Assembly (NCBI RefSeq): GCF_029852145.1
Contig: NC_079972.1
Location: 6,707,795 to 6,771,794, forward strand
Reading direction: 5' to 3'
Origin: Microplitis mediator
Lineage: Eukaryota; Arthropoda; Insecta; Hymenoptera; Braconidae
Length of the DNA stretch: 64,000 bases
A model generated the notes under the pieces. The model searched no databases and had not been told where the DNA came from. It worked only from the letters and a program-made list of their open reading frames with translations. Each line of letters starts with the position of its first letter. Within the stretch, counting starts at the first letter, position 1. A program made the position numbers and the translations under genes. Shown piece by piece: positions 59,221-64,000 of the stretch.

Positions 59221-59358
59221 TTACTTCAATGCGATTGGGAGGGTCCTTATGAAATTGAAAATAGGCTAAATAACGTAGTTTATAGAATCAGAAAAATCCC
59301 CAAAGGAAAATATAAAATCGTGCATATAAACCGTCTTGCACCGTACTGTGATCAATAA
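59221..59358 (+). pseudogene. Integrase C-terminal remnant (GPY/F-like)
   Basis: 45 codons then TAA: WEGPYEIENRLNNVVYRIRK and YKIVHINRLAPYCDQ. This is the C-terminal module of gypsy-type integrases. It begins 8 bp after the gag stop, so a deletion has removed protease, RT, RNase H and most of integrase. Confidence 0.8.
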
Positions 59359-59370
59359 GAAAAATAAAAG

Positions 59371-59770
59371 AGAAGTCCGGCTGGGGCCCTGAACGATCTC
59401 AGTGTAGACGTTGTAAAGGGTTCCCCGGATTCTGTAGTCAGTTAGTAAGTCTAGGATATCTTACAAACTGATAGAATTGAAGATGTCTGAACGACTGCTA
59501 AAGACTGGTATAGTCCTTAGGAGAAATCTGGCAGTGGACCCTGAATGGCCACACTGTAGACGTTGCTGAAGAGTTCCCGAGATTCTGAAAGAAGTCTGGC
59601 TGAGGACTCTGAACGATCTCGGTGGTAACGTTATTCGAGGGATTCCCGGGATTCTATAAGGACTGGAAATGTTTTGGGTTTGAGTATATTAGCTGAAGGG
59701 AAGTCTGGTTGTGGGCCCTGAACGATTAATCGTTACGGGGTTCCCGGGATTCCTCAGTCATTGATCGGAG
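59371..59770 (+). repeat. Four degenerate repeats in the 3' untranslated region
   Basis: Units starting near 59373, 59526, 59594 and 59702 share AGTCTGGCTG, GGGCCCTGAACGAT, GTAGACGTTG and GGTTCCCGGGATTCT. Spacing is uneven (about 65-150 bp). Confidence 0.7.
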
Positions 59771-60688
59771 ACTGGATATTTCTTTTGATCTAAGTGAGCT
59801 CAACGAGGATCAAAAGTTTGATTCTGAGGACTTATCAATGGCTAAGAGCAACCTGACTGGAGCTTTGGGATCCATCCGGAGTTGACACAGTCGACATTTC
59901 TCTTTTGTTGATGGCCACGACTTTTGAGAGATAGGTGGATGCCCTGGAGAGTTTCCGAGGAGCTTTTAGGGAGAAAAATGAAATTCGTTGCAACGTGTGT
60001 TATTCAGAATCATTGGTATGTTAGCTCGAGATAACATATCGGAGAATGGTCTGGATGAATCGAACGGCAGAACATTGAGCATATAAGATCGAAATTATTG
60101 AATTGATCACACTGAAAGTTTATAATTAAAAACTGATAAATAATAAAATGTAACGATGAAATATGTTTAGCTATAAAATTTAATAAAAAGTTGGAGATAC
60201 TCGTTTTGTTTGTTTATTATGTGCAGATAATATTTCCAATTTCATTGGGGAAGGAGAGAAGGAGTCCATTCCTAGTCCTTCAAGGAGGAAAGGAAGGAGT
60301 TCCTGTTCCCATCCCGTACCTGATCCCATTCCCATTAAAGGTCCATTCAATCAAGAGGAGAGTTACATTTTTAATTTTATTTATTTTGATTCGTTGAATA
60401 GGAAAATAGTGTCACGTGCACTGATTAACTTCTTAGCAGAATATTTTATTTTTTTTTTTTTATTATAAATTCTTAGCTCAATTTAACTAAAGACTATTTT
60501 TTTATTTTTTTATTATCTTTACGTTAGCCTACAGGGTTGTTTTTGGGCTATGGTGTTTTTTTCCCTGTAGGGTGATAGATAGGGTGTGTAAGGACCATAG
60601 CGGAATCGAACGAAGATTGTAAATAGTTTTAATTTCAATTAAGTTCGATTCTTCCAACACAAATTTTATCGGGACGATAATTTTATTG

Positions 60689-60700
60689 AGAAGGGGGTAG
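60689..60700 (+). promoter_or_regulatory. Polypurine tract
   Basis: AGAAGGGGGTAG just before the 3' LTR, the expected plus-strand primer site. Confidence 0.8.
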
Positions 60701-60955
60701 TGTAACGAATGTGAAACTGATCTTTTAAATATTTGAATAGCTAGAAAACAAATGCCTTCTTCTCTTGTTTTATAGATACGCGACAAAAGTCAGTCAGTCT
60801 TATATTGACAACTAAACAGCAAACATTGTATCTCAATAAACTATATTGCTCTCTCTTGCTTTCTTTACTGCTGTTAATTGTGGTGTTGTTATTTATAATT
60901 TAAGTGTGTTATCATTATAGTGTAAAAGTGATATTAATTTAAGATACCAATCACT

Positions 60956-60958
<3 letters not shown>
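60701..60958 (+). repeat. 3' LTR
   Basis: Same length as the 5' LTR (258 bp) and nearly identical. Followed by (TA)n. Confidence 0.92.
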
Positions 60959-60991
<33 letters not shown>

Positions 60992-60994
<3 letters not shown>

Positions 60995-62504
60995 GTCATT
61001 CCATGTCAAATCGACCAATAGTTGGAATCGACCCCTTTCGATTTGGACGATTCTTGGTCAGAAGTTTTCTCTCATCATATAACAAAGTTCTGCCAAGGGA
61101 AAAAAATTAAAAGATTTTTTTTCAAAAGTTATGCAATTTTGAAAATTTCACTAATTTTCCTGGTTCTTAAACTTATTCTTCAAAGATCTCGAAAACTATT
61201 ACAATTACTCTAATGATCTGAGCTAGGTTTTAAAGAGGATACTTAAAGGTACTAAAAAAAAATTTTTTTGAAAAAATTTTTCAAAAATTCGCTTTTTGGG
61301 AAAATTTTGAAATTTCCAAAATTGCAAAAGTCAATGACCGCCATCAAATTTCTCGCTCAAATTTTTTTCTAGAGTACCTCTAATTGATTTCAAAAGATGC
61401 TGAAATTTTTGAGTAGGGGTTTTTTTTTGTTCAAAATATGTAAATTTTTGAATTTTAGGAAAAAAAAAATTTTCTTTCTTTGGCATTGACTGAATAAAAC
61501 AATGATAAATTCACTTGTAATTTTTAATTTTAAGGCTCAAAAATTTATTTTAATGCAATAGAGTCATAAAAAAACTTATTAATATGATATTTTTGTTTTT
61601 CAGCTACATTTTGATTTTAAATTGGATATAATTGTGTTAGAATGATCGTTTTTTCTTAGCCCCTTGCTGTGGTATTGATTTCGCACTTTTTTTTCTCAAT
61701 CTGAAAGTAAATAGTATTATTAGTATACATTTATATTCGATTCATATGAAATATCCATTGGAAAATAGCTTTCTAATAATACTATTTACTTTCAGATTGA
61801 GAAAAAGAAGTGCGAAATCAACACCACAGCAAGGGGCTAAGAAAAAACGATCATTCTAACACAATTATATTCAATTTAAAATCAAAATGTAGCTGAAAAA
61901 CAAAAATATCACATTAATAAGTTTTTTATTGACTCTATTGCATTAAAATAAATTTTTGAGCCTTAAAATTAAAAATTACAAGTGAATTTATCATTGTTTT
62001 ATTCAATCAATGCCAAAGAAAGAAAATTTTTTTTTTCCTAAAATTCAAAAATTTATATCTTTTGAACAAAAAAAAACCCCTACTCAAAAATTTCAGGATC
62101 TTTTGAAATCAATTAGAGGTACTCTAGAAAAAAATTTGAGCTAGAAATTTGATGGCGGTCATTGACTTTTGCAATTTTGGAAATTTCAAAATTTTCCCAA
62201 AAAGCGAATTTTTGAAAAATTTTTTCAAAAAAATTTTTTTTTAGTACCTTTAAGTATCCTCTTTAAAACCTAGCTCAGATCATTAGAGTAATTGTAATAG
62301 TTTTCGAGATCTTTGAAGAATAAGTTTAAGAACCAGGAAAATTAGTGAAATTTTCAAAATTGCATAACTTTTAAAAAAAATTTTTTTAATTTTTTTCCCT
62401 TGGCAGAACTTTGTTATATGATGAGAGAAAACTTCTGACCAAGAATCGTCCAAATCGAAAGGGGTCGATTCCAACTATTGGTCGATTTGACATGGAATGA
62501 CCCA
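60992..62504. mobile_element. 1.5-kb palindrome, TGGGTCATTCCATG ends
   Basis: Inverted ends TGGGTCATTCCATGTCAAAT inside (TA)n. Arms of about 740 bp, centre near 61750. Identical 63-codon frames in the arms (61022 and 62283) reflect the mirror. Arms differ at scattered bases. Confidence 0.88.
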
Positions 62505-62523
62505 TATATATATATATATATAT

Positions 62524-63603
<1,080 letters not shown>

Positions 63604-64000
63604 GGGTGCATCATTTCGGAGCAACATTTTTTCTTTTAAGTGCATGTGGAAAAAATCATAGTTCTAAACAAAAAAAAAAATTTGCGCAAGAAAAAAAATT
63701 CTATGTCGATTACTGACCTAGCTCACTGAAAAATTCGATTTTCCCATTTAAATAACACGGGAAAAAATTTTTTTTAGCTATAAGTATTGTTAACTCTTTA
63801 ACAAATCAATAGATCAAATAGGCTAGTATATATTTTTGTAGGAAATTGAACGCTCTACAAAAAAGGTTTCTTATCATTTTTCGATAAATCTATCTGTTCA
63901 AAAGATATTGGAGCTCGAAGTTAAGTTGGAGATCTTTTTACTTTTCCGGCGAAACTATCAGACTTATCACAAAATATTAAAGGATCTTTTTTGTTGACAA
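63604..64000. mobile_element. Left arm of a GGGTGCATC foldback (cut by window end)
   Basis: TA then GGGTGCATCATTTCGGAGC. 63830-64000 matches 34090-34270 and contains GCTCTACAAAAAAGG and TTCCGGCGAAACTATCAG. The second arm should lie beyond the window. Confidence 0.65.

Larger units (their letters stand above)
57344..60958 (+). mobile_element. Gag-only LTR retrotransposon, structurally complete
   Basis: Two LTRs of 258 bp that differ at only a few bases (for example GCTACAAAAG against GCGACAAAAG, and AGTGTATAAG against AGTGTAAAAG). It has a leucine-tRNA primer site, an intact gag, a polypurine tract and ATAT flanks. Pol is missing except for the last 45 codons of integrase. The near-identical LTRs imply recent insertion, so the deleted form could be moved in trans by a full-length relative. 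A fragment of the LTR at 22107 shows the family is older too. Confidence 0.9.

Overview
This is an AT-rich insect-type nuclear DNA window. It is eukaryotic because it shows GT-AG splice sites, DIRS and Ty3/gypsy retroelements, tRNA-like SINE heads and many TA-flanked foldback elements. A parasitoid wasp is my guess; no marker gene settles the taxon. Host coding content is minimal. The only convincing host exon is a CUB-domain exon on the minus strand (2314-2528), so much of the left flank may be intron. Almost everything else is transposable elements nested inside one another.

Layout. 1-3584: SINE-like fragments, a foldback element and the CUB exon. 3585-28000: nested foldback DNA elements, including element A (3585-8191), a CTTCCCG-type element (10560-13600), element B (14373-21789) and the 4.0-kb palindrome G (22196-26214). 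Two copies of an older element (13601-14372 plus 21790-22106, and 26846-27711) act as the pre-insertion scaffold. 28083-33033: a GATCC-word array and a solo LTR split by a CCCGGG element. 33131-45250: more foldback elements, element C (35032-37969), a GC-rich word array, and two inverted copies of a TGCACGACTC element. 46914-49449: a DIRS-order retroelement with an apparent spliced first exon and an internally deleted reverse transcriptase. 49351-53742: a decayed Ty3/gypsy element on the minus strand, fused tail to tail with the DIRS element. 53743-63602: several LTR-type elements, each flanked by (TA)n, including a gag-only LTR retrotransposon with matched LTRs (57344-60958). 63604-64000: one arm of a further foldback element.

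Main discovery candidate. At least nine intact elements from several families have termini beginning CCC and ending GGG, followed by an A-rich block. They are flanked by identical 2-bp repeats of the form YW (TA, CA, CT or TT). Most are filled with a family-specific, self-complementary word repeated many times. When later insertions are subtracted, the three longest copies (A, B, C) all reduce to about 1.3-1.5 kb. Each carries an 85-bp module resembling the internal promoter region of 5S rRNA, and a sister family (element E) carries a diverged version. I see no transposase. I do not recognise this superfamily.
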